Below are positions 35,954 through 45,285 of a DNA stretch of 64,000 nucleotides, piece by piece (the stretch's first letter is position 1; each line of letters starts with the position of its first letter). Position numbers and translations under genes: made by a program. The notes below the pieces were generated by a model, which had not been told where the DNA came from, searched no databases, and saw only the letters and a program-made list of their open reading frames with translations. Origin of the DNA: Oryzomonas sp. (lineage in GTDB: Bacteria > Desulfobacterota > Desulfuromonadia > Geobacterales > Pseudopelobacteraceae); the NCBI GenBank assembly GCA_031292255.1, contig JARLHN010000021.1, positions 17,840 to 81,839 on the forward strand. Reading direction: 5' to 3'.

Positions 35954-37348
35954 ATGGCCTTGAACAAGAAGATCGCACTCCCCATGGTCATTCTGGTCCT
36001 TGCCGTCGTCGTTGCCAGTTGGCTTTACAGAAGCGGCAAGATGAGCAAGGTGAGCGGCTGGTTCAAAAGCGACGGCACCGCCAAACAGGAACTGAGCGCC
36101 AAACCGGTCTACACCTGCCCCATGCACCCCTTCATCATCAAGGACAAGCCGGGGGTCTGCCCGATCTGCGGCATGGAGCTGATCAAGAAGCTTAACGACG
36201 CCCAGACCGCTGCACCCCAGACGCCGGAGCAGAAGCAGCAGGCCGCGATGCTCGGCCATGTTGCCCTTTCGCCGACCCAGCGGGTGATGGCCAATGTTGC
36301 CACGGCCGAGGCAAGGCAGGAGGACCTGAACAGGGAGATCAACGCCGTGGGCATCGTCCAGTACGACCAGTCGCGCCAGGCCAAGGTAACTGCCTGGATC
36401 GCCGGACGCATCGACAAACTGCACGTCAGCGCGGTCGGCGACTACGTCGGCAGGAACAGGCCGGTGGCCGAGGTCTATTCGCCCGACCTCCTGGCCTCTC
36501 AACAGGAATACCTGCTGGCAATCAAAAGCCGCGAACAACTGAAGGACTCGCCGATCCCCTCCATCGCCCAAAACGGCGAGGGGTTGGTGCAGTCGGCCAA
36601 ACAGCGCCTGATGCTCTTCGGGGTCAAGGAGAGCCAGATCGCTCAATTGGAGAAGGCCGGCAAACCCAACATCCGCCTGCCGATCTACACCCCACTGTCG
36701 GGCGTGGTCATCGAAAAGATGGTCCAGCAGGGGCAGTACGTCAACACGGGCGACGTATTGTTCAACATCGCCGACCTCTCCCGGGTATGGGTCGAGATCG
36801 AGGTCTACGAAAACGAATTCCCCAACATAAGGATCGGGCAACGGGTGGAGATCCAGTCCCAGTCTTTCCCCGGCAAGCCCTTCAGCGGCCGGATCGCCTT
36901 CATCTATCCCTTTCTCGACCCCAAGACCAGGACGGTCAAGGCGCGTGTGGAGATGGCCAACCCCGGTTTGAAGCTCAAACCGGACATGTTCGTACGGGCG
37001 TCGGTCAAGGTAGCGTTGGGCAAAACCATCGTAGTGCCGGTCACGGCGGTGATGGATACCGGCAAGCGCCAAGTGGCCTGGGTCGAGACCTCGCCCGGCA
37101 TGTTCGAGCCGCGGGACGTGCAGCTCGGCCAGCGCACCGACGACAGGGTGCAGGTCCTGTCCGGCCTGAAACCTGGGGACAAAGTGGCGGTCTCCGGCGC
37201 CTACCTGATCGACTCGGAATCCCAGCTCAAGGGAGGCGGCGGCCATGAAAACATGCCCGGCATGAAGATGGACGGGCAGAAGCCCGCGCCGGCGGCACCG
37301 GCTCCGGCCAAGAAGGATACGCTGAAGATGGATGATATGAAGATGTAG
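35954..37348 (+). CDS. cusB: RND efflux periplasmic adaptor with heavy-metal-binding domain (CusB type)
   Basis: The 464-aa membrane-fusion protein has an N-terminal anchor (about 5-25) and a heavy-metal-binding domain YTCPMHPFIIKDKPGVCP-ICGMEL (about 54-77). Barrel-sandwich, helical hairpin and beta-barrel domains follow. The C-terminal tail is Met-rich (MPGMKMDG, LKMDDMKM), fitting Cu(I)/Ag(I) handling. The ATG at 35954 has an AGGAAAGG ribosome-binding site, better than the GTG nine bases before. It links the RND pump to the outer-membrane channel. Confidence 0.9.
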   Translation: MALNKKIALPMVILVLAVVVASWLYRSGKMSKVSGWFKSDGTAKQELSAKPVYTCPMHPFIIKDKPGVCPICGMELIKKLNDAQTAAPQTPEQKQQAAMLGHVALSPTQRVMANVATAEARQEDLNREINAVGIVQYDQSRQAKVTAWIAGRIDKLHVSAVGDYVGRNRPVAEVYSPDLLASQQEYLLAIKSREQLKDSPIPSIAQNGEGLVQSAKQRLMLFGVKESQIAQLEKAGKPNIRLPIYTPLSGVVIEKMVQQGQYVNTGDVLFNIADLSRVWVEIEVYENEFPNIRIGQRVEIQSQSFPGKPFSGRIAFIYPFLDPKTRTVKARVEMANPGLKLKPDMFVRASVKVALGKTIVVPVTAVMDTGKRQVAWVETSPGMFEPRDVQLGQRTDDRVQVLSGLKPGDKVAVSGAYLIDSESQLKGGGGHENMPGMKMDGQKPAPAAPAPAKKDTLKMDDMKM

Positions 37349-37351
37349 GAT

Positions 37352-37445
37352 TCCACCCCCCAACCCCCTCCTTATCAAGGAGGGGGAGCGCAAAAATCCC
37401 CATGAGACATCTCCCCTCCTGGATTAGGAGGGGTCGGGGGTGGTT
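37352..37445. repeat. G/C-tract palindromic repeat between cusB and cusA
   Basis: CCACCCCCCAACCCCCTCC at the left is answered by GGAGGGGTCGGGGGTGG at the right, with a nested CTCCTTATCAAGGAGGGGG hairpin. It is the same class as the elements at 35755 and 61672. Confidence 0.6.
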
Positions 37446-37460
37446 GAAAGGTTTGGCCCC

Positions 37461-40400
37461 ATGATAGAGAGAATCATCGAATACTCCGCCAGGAACCGCG
37501 TCATCGTCCTGATGATTTTTGCCCTGATCATCGCCGCCGGGGTCTGGTCGGTCTATAAGACCCCGGTGGATGCCATCCCGGACCTGTCCGACAACCAGGT
37601 GATCGTGTTCACCGACTATCCCGGCCGTTCGCCCCAGGTGGTGGAGGACCAGGTCACCTATCCCCTGGCGGTCAACCTGCAAGGCCTGCCCCAGGTCAAG
37701 GCCGTGCGCGCCTCGTCGGCCTTCGGCTTCTCCATGATCTACGTGATTTTCGAGGATAAGGCCGACATTTACTGGGCCCGCACCCGTGTCCTGGAGCGCC
37801 TTAACTACGCCGCATCCCTGCTCCCCCCCGGCGTGGTGCCGACCCTCGGCCCGGACGGCACCGGCGTTGGGCATGTGTTCTGGTACACCATCGAGGGCAA
37901 GGGATACGACCTGGAGCAACTCCGGACACTTCAGGACTGGTTCGTGCGCTACCAGTTGAACACCGTGCAGGGTGTGGCCGAGGTGGCCTCCATAGGCGGC
38001 ATGGTGCGGGAGTACCAGATCGACCTGGACCCCAACAAGCTTCTTGCCTACAACATCAAGGTGAGCCAGGTGATGGAGGCGGTCAAACGTTCCAACAACG
38101 ACGTCGGGGGGAGGCTGATAGAGCAGGCCGACGCCGAATACCTGATCCGCGGCCAGGGGTACGTGAAGTCCGGGACCGACCTGGAGAACGTCGTGGTGGG
38201 CGCGGACATGCGCGGCACGCCGATCTACGTCAGGAACCTGGGCACGGTCCAGATGGGGGGTGCCATCCGGCGCGGCCTTCTGGACATGAACGGCGAGGGG
38301 GAGGCCGTGGGCGGCATCGTGGTGATGCGCTACGGCGAGAACGCCAAGGATGTCATCGACCGGGTCAAGGTCAAGATCAAGGACCTGGAGAAGGGGTTGC
38401 CGCCGGGCGTGAAGATCATGGTCTCCTATGACCGCTCCGACCTGATCGAACGGGCCATCGACACCTTGAAACATAACCTGGTGGAGGAATCGGTCGTTGT
38501 CTCGCTGGTGATTCTGGTGTTCCTGCTCCACTTCCAGAGCGCCCTGGTGATTGTGCTGACCCTGCCTATCTCGGTGCTGATCGCCTTCATCACCATGAAG
38601 CTGATGGGGGTCACCTCCAACATCATGTCGTTAGGGGGCATCGCCATCGCCATCGGCGTGCTGGTGGACGCCGGGGTGATCATGGTGGAGAACTGCTATC
38701 GCCACCTGTCGGAGATGCCGCCGGAAGAACGCAAGGAAAAGCAGTTGGAGGTGATCATCACCAGTGCCAAGCAGGTCGGCCGGGCGATCTTCTTCTCCCT
38801 GGCGATCATCGTGCTCTCCTTTGTGCCGGTCTTCATGCTTGAGGGACAGGAGGGGAAGCTGTTTCATCCATTGGCCTTCACCAAGACCTTCTCCATGATG
38901 GGCTCGGCCATGATCGCCATCACCTTGGTGCCGGTACTGATGTACTACTTAATGCGGGGCAAGATGCCGCCGGAAAGTTCCAACCCGGTGTCCACCTTCT
39001 TCATAAAATTATATTCGCCGGTCATCCACTGGGTGCTGGTTTGGAAAAAGACCACTATTGCACTGAATATCGTGGCCCTGTTGATTGCCGTGCCGCTCTT
39101 CATGCACTTGGGCAGCGAGTTCATGCCGCCTCTGGATGAGGGTTCGCTGCTTTACATGCCGGTCACCCTGCCCAACGTTTCCATTACCGAGGCCAAGCGA
39201 CTGATACAGATGCAGGATACGATCATCAAGAGCGTGCCCGAGGTTGAGCATGTTCTCGGCAAGGTAGGCCGGGCCGAAACCTCCACCGATCCGGCGCCGG
39301 TCTCCATGTTCGAGACCATCATTATCCTCAAACCCAAAGACAAATGGCGACCAGGCATAAAAAAGGCCGACATCGTGGCCGAACTGGACAGCAAGCTGCA
39401 ACAGATCGGCGTGCGCAACGGCTGGACCCAACCGATCATCAACCGCATCAATATGCTCTCCACCGGGGTGCGCACCGACCTGGGCGTCAAGATCTTTGGA
39501 AATGACCTGAACGTGCTTAAAGATCTCGCGATTCAGACCGAGGCGATCTTGAAACCGATCAAGGGCGCAGCCGACGTGGTAGCTGAACGTGTCACCGGCG
39601 GCAACTACATCGACATCGACATCGATCGTGAGGCGGCCGCCCGTTATGGCGTTAATGTTGGCGACATCCAGGATGTCATCGAGACCGCCCTGGGGGGCGC
39701 AATGCTGTCCACCACGGTTGAAGGGAGGAACCGCTTCCCGATCCGCATCCGCTACCTGCGCGACTACCGCGACAATATTCCGGCCATCCGCAGGATCCTG
39801 GTGGCTGGTACGGAGGGTGCCCAGGTGCCGCTCTCACTGGTGACGAAGCTGAAAATATCCACCGGCGCACCGGAGATCAACAGCGAAGGGGGACTCCTGC
39901 GTTCGCTGGTTTTTCTTAACGTCCGTGGCCGGGACATGGGTGGCTTTGTGACCGAGGCCAAACAGGTCCTGGAGAAGCAGCTCAAGCTGCCGCCGGGCTA
40001 CTACGTGGCCTGGTCGGGGCAATGGGAGAACCAGATCCGCGCCAAGGCCCGCCTGCAGATACTGGTACCGATAGGAATAGTGATCATCTTCATCCTGCTC
40101 TACTTCACCTTCCATTCGGCCTTGGAGGCCAGCATGGTCATGCTCTCGGTCCCCTTTGCCCTGATAGGCGGAGTCTACCTGGTTTCCGCCCTGGGCTACA
40201 ACCTCTCGGTTGCGGTATGGGTGGGCTTCATCGCCCTGTACGGCATCGCCGTGGAAACCGGGGTGGTGATGGTCATCTATCTCCATGAAGCCCTGGACAG
40301 GAAGCTGATCAACGGCCCCTGTACGGAGCAAGACATCTACGACGCCACCTTCGAGGGTGCCGTGCTGCGGTTGCGGCCCAAGCTGATGACCGTGGCCGTT

Positions 40401-40598
40401 GCCCTCCTGGGCCTGGTGCCGATCATGTGGTCCACCGGCACGGGGGCCGATGTGATGAAACCGATTGCCGCCCCCATGATCGGCGGCATGATCTCTTCGG
40501 CGGTGCACGTACTGATCATGACGCCGGTGATCTTCGTGCTGATGAAAAAACGGGAGTTGAGGAAGGGGACCTTGAAGTATTCGGGGATGAAACACTAA
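37461..40598 (+). CDS. cusA: Heavy-metal RND efflux pump (CusA/CzcA family)
   Basis: The 1045-aa proton-driven inner-membrane pump has 12 predicted helices and two large periplasmic loops. The helix-4 signature VLVDAGVIMVENCYRHL carries the Asp and Glu of the proton relay. Methionines that line the CusA metal site are retained in LLYMPVTLP, DPAPVSMFET and RINMLSTGVRT, favouring Cu(I)/Ag(I) over the zinc-type CzcA. The ATG at 37461 starts MIERIIEYSARNR, the usual HME-RND beginning. It is the last pump component after cusC and cusB. Confidence 0.92.
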   Translation: MIERIIEYSARNRVIVLMIFALIIAAGVWSVYKTPVDAIPDLSDNQVIVFTDYPGRSPQVVEDQVTYPLAVNLQGLPQVKAVRASSAFGFSMIYVIFEDKADIYWARTRVLERLNYAASLLPPGVVPTLGPDGTGVGHVFWYTIEGKGYDLEQLRTLQDWFVRYQLNTVQGVAEVASIGGMVREYQIDLDPNKLLAYNIKVSQVMEAVKRSNNDVGGRLIEQADAEYLIRGQGYVKSGTDLENVVVGADMRGTPIYVRNLGTVQMGGAIRRGLLDMNGEGEAVGGIVVMRYGENAKDVIDRVKVKIKDLEKGLPPGVKIMVSYDRSDLIERAIDTLKHNLVEESVVVSLVILVFLLHFQSALVIVLTLPISVLIAFITMKLMGVTSNIMSLGGIAIAIGVLVDAGVIMVENCYRHLSEMPPEERKEKQLEVIITSAKQVGRAIFFSLAIIVLSFVPVFMLEGQEGKLFHPLAFTKTFSMMGSAMIAITLVPVLMYYLMRGKMPPESSNPVSTFFIKLYSPVIHWVLVWKKTTIALNIVALLIAVPLFMHLGSEFMPPLDEGSLLYMPVTLPNVSITEAKRLIQMQDTIIKSVPEVEHVLGKVGRAETSTDPAPVSMFETIIILKPKDKWRPGIKKADIVAELDSKLQQIGVRNGWTQPIINRINMLSTGVRTDLGVKIFGNDLNVLKDLAIQTEAILKPIKGAADVVAERVTGGNYIDIDIDREAAARYGVNVGDIQDVIETALGGAMLSTTVEGRNRFPIRIRYLRDYRDNIPAIRRILVAGTEGAQVPLSLVTKLKISTGAPEINSEGGLLRSLVFLNVRGRDMGGFVTEAKQVLEKQLKLPPGYYVAWSGQWENQIRAKARLQILVPIGIVIIFILLYFTFHSALEASMVMLSVPFALIGGVYLVSALGYNLSVAVWVGFIALYGIAVETGVVMVIYLHEALDRKLINGPCTEQDIYDATFEGAVLRLRPKLMTVAVALLGLVPIMWSTGTGADVMKPIAAPMIGGMISSAVHVLIMTPVIFVLMKKRELRKGTLKYSGMKH

Positions 40599-40599
40599 A

Positions 40600-40730
40600 C
40601 GGGCGCGCCTTTTCCGCGATATCTGCGTCAGGCTTCGCCGTGCTCTTGTGCGGCGTAGCGCTGCTACGCCTCCGCGGCACGGCTTGCCTTCCTTGATCTC
40701 ACGAAAAAATCGCACCCGATAGGGTCCACC
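40600..40730. repeat. Intergenic palindromic repeat with GGCGTAGCGCTGCTACGCC core (copy A)
   Basis: The 19-base palindrome GGCGTAGCGCTGCTACGCC lies at 40652-40670, preceded by TTGTGC and followed by TCCGCGG. Partly complementary flanks extend the fold. Identical cores occur at 42418-42436 and 58196-58214. It sits between the pump and the periplasmic metal protein. Confidence 0.75.
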
Positions 40731-40765
40731 CGGCAAAGCCGGGAAACATAAAAAGGAGAATAACT

Positions 40766-41239
40766 ATGAAGAAACTGGCACTGATTATCGCGGCAACGAC
40801 ACTGGCCCTTTCGGCCCCGGCGGCATTCGCGGCCGACAATGAAGGTCATGACCACGGCTCCATGGACATGGGGCACGGCGACCATTCCATGATGTCCATG
40901 GGTAAAGTGGCCCATGAAGAGGTCGTGGACGGAATCAAGGCAACCTTCAATGTCATCGACATCCAGCATAAGATGAAGGAGATGGGAATGAAGGAAACTC
41001 ATCATATCATGGTGATGTTCACAGACGCCAGGACGGGAAAAATGATGAGCGGCGGTATAGTAAAGATCAAGGTCATGGGGCCGGATAAATCCGAACAGGT
41101 CAAGGACCTGATGGGCATGGAAGGGGGATTCGGTTCCGATTTCACCCTGCCGAAGAAGGGCAAATACGGCGTGTTGTGCAAATTCAAGCTGGCGGACGGC
41201 AAGGTACGCAACGCCAAGTTCTGGTATACGGTGAAATAG
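40766..41239 (+). CDS. Met/His-rich periplasmic metal-binding protein
   Basis: The 157-aa protein has a clear signal peptide (1-22, ending AAFA) and then a His/Met-rich stretch (GHDHGSMDMGHGDHSMM). The compact domain that follows includes KMKEMGMKETHHIMVMF and ends KFWYTVK. It probably binds Cu(I) or Ag(I) in the periplasm and hands it to the efflux adaptor. It is last in the metal operon and is followed by a perfect 22-bp terminator hairpin. The fold is not named by me; similar proteins accompany Cus systems. Confidence 0.78.
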   Translation: MKKLALIIAATTLALSAPAAFAADNEGHDHGSMDMGHGDHSMMSMGKVAHEEVVDGIKATFNVIDIQHKMKEMGMKETHHIMVMFTDARTGKMMSGGIVKIKVMGPDKSEQVKDLMGMEGGFGSDFTLPKKGKYGVLCKFKLADGKVRNAKFWYTVK

Positions 41240-41262
41240 GTCTCAGCCAGACCGATGAGCCA

Positions 41263-41309
41263 ACGAGAACGGGCAGCAAATATGTATCATATTTGCTGCC
41301 CGTTCTCGT
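41263..41309 (+). terminator. Strong hairpin terminator of the metal-efflux operon
   Basis: A perfect 22-bp stem (41263-41284 with 41288-41309, arms starting ACGAGAACGGGCAGC) has a 3-base loop. The following bases are only mildly T-rich, so it may also protect the mRNA 3' end. Confidence 0.75.
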
Positions 41310-41407
41310 TTCCGTTCCATGCCGTACTGCCGCCAAAATCATCTCTTGAATCATAATCAATCCCTGCTATCATAGGGCAATCATGCTGTCCGACCGGGAG
41401 GTTTTGT

Positions 41408-42364
41408 ATGCGCTGTGCGTTACTGTCGTTTTCCCTGGTTCTGGCACTGCTCTCCGGCTGCGCCTTTGTCAATATGCCGCTGATCCCGCCCCCCAGTCCC
41501 CTGGCCGAACAGGTCCTGGAAGGGGACGGAGCCAAGAAGATCCTGCTGCTGGACATCAGCGGCACCATCTCGGAGGAAGAGAAGTCGGGCGGCTTGCTGG
41601 AACGCTCCTCCCCCTCGCTGGTGTCCGTGATCCGTGAATCGCTGCACAAGGCGGAGCAGGACCGGGACATCGCCGGCGTCATCCTGCGCATCAACTCTCC
41701 GGGCGGCACCGTGACCGCCAGCGATATCATCCGCCACGACATCAACGTGTTCAGGCAACGCAAGAAGATCCCGGTGCTGGCCTGCATCGTGGGCACCGGC
41801 GCGTCGGGAGGTTATTACGTGGCCACGGCGGCCGACGAGATTACCGCCCACCCCACGGCCATCACCGGCAGCATCGGCGTGATCCTGATGAAGTTCAACG
41901 TGGAAGGTTTGATGGGCAAGATCGGGGTCGAGGAGCAGACCGTCAAGTCAGGCGACAAGAAGGACATCATGTCCCCCTTCCGCAAGGCCACGCCGGAAGA
42001 GGTAAAGCTGGGCCAGGAGATCATCGACCAGCTCTATGGCCGTTTTCTGGATGTGATCATGGAGCGGCCCAAAAACAGCCTCTCGCGGGACGAACTGCGC
42101 AAGGTGTCCGACGGGCGGATCTACACCGCCGGCCAGGCGTTGCAGGCGAAACTGATCGACCGGATCGGTTACCTGGATGACGTCATTACCCAGATCCGTA
42201 CAGCTGTAGGGGACGAGAAGGCGCGGGTGGTGAGCTATTACCGCCCCGGCAACTACAAGGGGAGCATCTATGCCGGCGCAGCCGAAAAGGCGGGGCTGGC
42301 CGGGGCGCTGAGCGGATTCGACGCAATTTCGGGGAGCAGTTTCATGTACCTCTGGCGCCCTTGA
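41408..42364 (+). CDS. sppA: Signal peptide peptidase SppA, lipoprotein form
   Basis: The 318-aa serine protease degrades cleaved signal peptides at the inner membrane. An N-terminal signal carries lipobox LLSGC near residue 18. The protease domain shows RINSPGGTVTASD, the nucleophile Ser in GTGASGGYYVA and the likely general-base Lys in TVKSGDKKD, the SppA serine-lysine dyad. It corresponds to the short single-domain SppA. It converges on the amidotransferase gene, with a palindromic repeat between. Confidence 0.9.
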   Translation: MRCALLSFSLVLALLSGCAFVNMPLIPPPSPLAEQVLEGDGAKKILLLDISGTISEEEKSGGLLERSSPSLVSVIRESLHKAEQDRDIAGVILRINSPGGTVTASDIIRHDINVFRQRKKIPVLACIVGTGASGGYYVATAADEITAHPTAITGSIGVILMKFNVEGLMGKIGVEEQTVKSGDKKDIMSPFRKATPEEVKLGQEIIDQLYGRFLDVIMERPKNSLSRDELRKVSDGRIYTAGQALQAKLIDRIGYLDDVITQIRTAVGDEKARVVSYYRPGNYKGSIYAGAAEKAGLAGALSGFDAISGSSFMYLWRP

Positions 42365-42365
42365 G

Positions 42366-42486
42366 AGGTTGTTGAAAAACAGCCATCAGGCCTTCGTCCT
42401 CGAACGCCCTTTCGTGCGGCGTAGCGCTGCTACGCCTCCTCACGGCCTTCTGCGGGTGCAACGATCTGACTATTTTTGAACAACCT
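42366..42486. repeat. Intergenic palindromic repeat (copy B) with terminal inverted arms
   Basis: Core GGCGTAGCGCTGCTACGCC lies at 42418-42436. Outer arms AGGTTGTTGAAAAA (42366-42379) and TTTTTGAACAACCT (42473-42486) pair at 13 of 14 positions. The right arm overlaps the end of the amidotransferase gene and supplies its last codons and stop. Confidence 0.8.
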
Positions 42487-43171
42487 CGGCTTGCACCCTT
42501 GACACCAGCACGAAGTTCTCCAGCAGACGCCTGGCGGTCGGGCCATAGCTTTCCTCGGCCTGCCAGGCGGCCACCAGTTCATCGGCTCGCCCGCTGGTGG
42601 CCCGGCCCCAGGCGCACCAGGTGCGGATGATCTCCTCGGTCATCTCGGGATGGAACTGGACACCCCAAGCGCATGGCCCGATGCGAAAGGCCTGGTGCGG
42701 GCAGGCCGGCGAAGAGGCCAGCAAGACCCCTTCCGCGGGGATGTCGAAACTGTCGTGGTGCCACTGGAAGGTGGCGTAGCGGGAAGAAAGCCCTGCAAAC
42801 AGGCGGTCCTCCCTTCCGGCATGTGTAAGCTCCACCTCCAGCATTCCCAGTTCTTCCCAGCGGTTCGCCACCACCTTGCCCCCCAGTGCTGCCGCCAGCA
42901 GTTGCCCCCCCAGGCAGATCCCCAGGTAGGGAACGCCATGTGCCACCGTTTCCCTGATGAGACCCTTTACCTGGGCGAGAAAGGGATGGCGCCGGTCATC
43001 ATTGGCGCACATGGCGCCCCCCAGGACGATCACCGCCGTCGTCTCCTCCAATGGGGGCAATGGTTCGTCGCAATAGGGATGGCACACCCTGACCGGTATG
43101 CCCATGTCCAGGAGGTTCGTAGCAATGTTGCCCGGCGGGACCTCCGGGTCGTTCTGGATGATGTGGAACAT
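42470..43171 (-). CDS. Class I glutamine amidotransferase-like protein
   Basis: The 233-aa stand-alone GATase has the nucleophile elbow GICLGGQLLAAALGG and the catalytic His-Glu segment VQFHPEMTEE. It resembles the amidotransferase domain of GMP synthase but lacks the synthetase domain, so it may be a gamma-glutamyl hydrolase-like or carboxamide enzyme. It lies 11 bp downstream of the polysaccharide deacetylase gene. The last residues, EVVQK, and the stop come from the arm of a palindromic repeat. The substrate is unknown. Confidence 0.85.
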   Translation of the reverse strand: MFHIIQNDPEVPPGNIATNLLDMGIPVRVCHPYCDEPLPPLEETTAVIVLGGAMCANDDRRHPFLAQVKGLIRETVAHGVPYLGICLGGQLLAAALGGKVVANRWEELGMLEVELTHAGREDRLFAGLSSRYATFQWHHDSFDIPAEGVLLASSPACPHQAFRIGPCAWGVQFHPEMTEEIIRTWCAWGRATSGRADELVAAWQAEESYGPTARRLLENFVLVSRVQAEVVQK

Positions 43172-43182
43172 GCGAGAGCCCC

Positions 43183-43989
43183 CTATTTCAGCGGATAGTC
43201 GGACATGCGGACGAAACGGAAACCGCGTCGCCGCAGTTCCGGAACAGCGGCCATGATCCCCGCCCCGGTGCCGCTTTCAGGGTGGTTCATGTGGCAGATG
43301 ACGATGTCACCGGGGCCGGCTTTCACGAGCGCCGCCTTTACCTGGGCCGCGCTGTAGGTCGCACCGGCGTCCCCCAGAATGCTGAAGCCGGCCACCTCGT
43401 GCCCCAGGGCATTGGATACCTCCACCGCAACCTCGTCGTAATAGGCTGTGCCGGAACGGTAGAGTTTCGGCCGTTTCCCGGTAAGCGCCTCGATCTTGCG
43501 GGCATTGCGCTCAATCTCCTCCACCAGTTCGCCCGCATCCTTCGTGCCCTGGATGCCGTACACCGACCGGCCGCTGATTGAGGCCGGCTTGTGCCACATG
43601 CCGTGGTTAGCTATCTCGAAAAGCGGGTTGGCGGACAATCGCCTGAACAGCTCGGGATTGGCGTCGATCCAGCGGGCATTGACGAAAAGCGTGGCAGCTA
43701 TCCGTTCCCGCACCAGAAAATCCACCAGCCTGGCGTCAACTCCATTCCCTCTCGTGCCGCCACAGGCGTCCAGGGTCAGGGCGACCACCTTCTCTCCCGT
43801 ATCCAGGCGGGTACGCACGCCTCTGACCGTCTCGCCCCATTGAAGCGGTTTGCGGCCGCTAAAACGTGCCGTCAGCTGCTGTTTGAGACTATCGAGGGCG
43901 GTCGCGGGTTCCGATGCGAGCGCCGGCACGGCCGTCAACAGCAGGACCAACACAACCAGAAAAACCTTCCAGAACATTGATCGTGCCAT
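43183..43989 (-). CDS. Polysaccharide deacetylase-family protein, exported
   Basis: The 268-aa protein has a signal peptide (about 1-24, ending PALA) and a NodB-type deacetylase domain. The motif-1 segment reads LTLDACGG, where the usual second Asp of TFDDG is Ala. The metal-binding pair reads NHGMWH; the later motif has HMNHPESG. The start at 43989 has AAGGAGG at ideal spacing, whereas the longer frame starts within it. It may deacetylate a peptidoglycan or polysaccharide sugar in the periplasm. The variant motif leaves activity uncertain. Confidence 0.82.
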   Translation of the reverse strand: MARSMFWKVFLVVLVLLLTAVPALASEPATALDSLKQQLTARFSGRKPLQWGETVRGVRTRLDTGEKVVALTLDACGGTRGNGVDARLVDFLVRERIAATLFVNARWIDANPELFRRLSANPLFEIANHGMWHKPASISGRSVYGIQGTKDAGELVEEIERNARKIEALTGKRPKLYRSGTAYYDEVAVEVSNALGHEVAGFSILGDAGATYSAAQVKAALVKAGPGDIVICHMNHPESGTGAGIMAAVPELRRRGFRFVRMSDYPLK

Positions 43990-44003
43990 GATGCCTCCTT
44001 GCT

Positions 44004-45152
44004 TCATGTATGCCTCCTGACGCCCAGCAGTCGCGCGACAGCCATTCCGATCCCGGCCGCCGCGATGCTCAGCATGGCCCCCATCTTGGCGGCGCCCTGG
44101 AGAGCCGGATCGGTGAAGGCCTCTCCGGCCACGAACAACGCCACCGTAAAACCGGTACCGGCGATGATGCCGGCCACCAGGAGATCGATGCGGCGCATCC
44201 CCCGGGGAAGACCGAAACCGAGCTTGCTGGCCAGCAAGCCGAAACCGAAGATGCCCAGGGGCTTACCGAAGATCAGGGCAGCCAGTACCAGCCAGGTGGC
44301 GGTCCCCAAGCTGGAGAACCCGACCCCGGCATTGGCCAGACCGAACATGAACATCCCTACGTCCACCACCGCCTTCCACTCGTGTTCGAATTGGGACAGG
44401 GGGGAGCGGTCGGCGGGGTCCACCTCGAAGAGCCGCAAGGTCTCGCGGCGGTTGTGGGGCAGAAAGGGAACGATGAAGACCAGGGCCAGGGCGGGATGGA
44501 GATGGGCCTGATGCAGGCCGCTCCAGCTCAAGACGCCGCCGATAAGCACGGCGGGCCAGTAGCTGCGGACCTTCAGGCGGCGCAGACCGTAGGCGGCAAG
44601 CATCCCCAGGCCGGTCAACAACAGCCAGGCCGGCTTCACCGGAAGGGCGGGATCGGGGTAGAAGATGGCAATGATGGCCAGCCCGACCGCATCGTCGGCA
44701 ACGGCCAGGAGCAGCAGGTAGGATACCGCCGGATGGGCCGCCCCGAAGATGGCGCGGGCTACCAGCCAGGCCAGGGCAATATCGGTGGCGGTGGGGATGC
44801 CCCACCCGTTGCGCAGTTCAGGCCCCCCCATCAGGGCGTTCAATCCCAGGTAGACCGCCACCGGGCCCAGCACACCGCCCAAGGTGCCCAAAAGCGGGTT
44901 GACGGCCCTGGAGGGCGGGTTGAGGCCGCCGCCCGGCAGGCAGCTCCGGGTTACCTCCACCGCCGCGATGCCGAAAAAGAACACCATGAACAGCTCGTTG
45001 GTAATGGCGTGAAACGAGAGCCCGCCCACGAGCGGCTGATTCAGAAAGGCATGATAACCGGCCGGGGCGAGGTTGGCCCATATAATGGCGATCAGCACGC
45101 CGCTGATCATCGGAACGGAGAATTCTAGGAGCAGGTTGATGCGTTGTTTCAT
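44004..45152 (-). CDS. nhaA: Na+/H+ antiporter NhaA
   Basis: The 382-aa inner-membrane antiporter, with about 12 helices, expels Na+ in exchange for protons. The family hallmarks are present: WGIPTATDIALAW and the paired aspartates in AVADDAVGLAIIA that form the ion-binding site. LNPPSRAVNPLLGTLGG and the C-terminal GTGFTVALFVAGEAF also match. It is the first gene of a minus-strand group with the deacetylase and amidotransferase, 14 bp upstream of the former. Confidence 0.94.
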   Translation of the reverse strand: MKQRINLLLEFSVPMISGVLIAIIWANLAPAGYHAFLNQPLVGGLSFHAITNELFMVFFFGIAAVEVTRSCLPGGGLNPPSRAVNPLLGTLGGVLGPVAVYLGLNALMGGPELRNGWGIPTATDIALAWLVARAIFGAAHPAVSYLLLLAVADDAVGLAIIAIFYPDPALPVKPAWLLLTGLGMLAAYGLRRLKVRSYWPAVLIGGVLSWSGLHQAHLHPALALVFIVPFLPHNRRETLRLFEVDPADRSPLSQFEHEWKAVVDVGMFMFGLANAGVGFSSLGTATWLVLAALIFGKPLGIFGFGLLASKLGFGLPRGMRRIDLLVAGIIAGTGFTVALFVAGEAFTDPALQGAAKMGAMLSIAAAGIGMAVARLLGVRRHT

Positions 45153-45285
45153 GGAATCGTCCGAAAGTTATTTTGCAGAGTGTAGCACCTTTGGGGCCCG
45201 GTGTGAAGCGGGGCCTTCTGTTTCTTGTTGACCTGTGCGTTGAAGCGGATATGATTTGACTATACCAAAAGGATGAGGAGAACCT

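Noticed and set aside
34985-37393. 802-codon minus-strand frame opposite cusC/cusB
   Set aside because: It crosses two well-supported genes and a repeat and has no recognisable domain.
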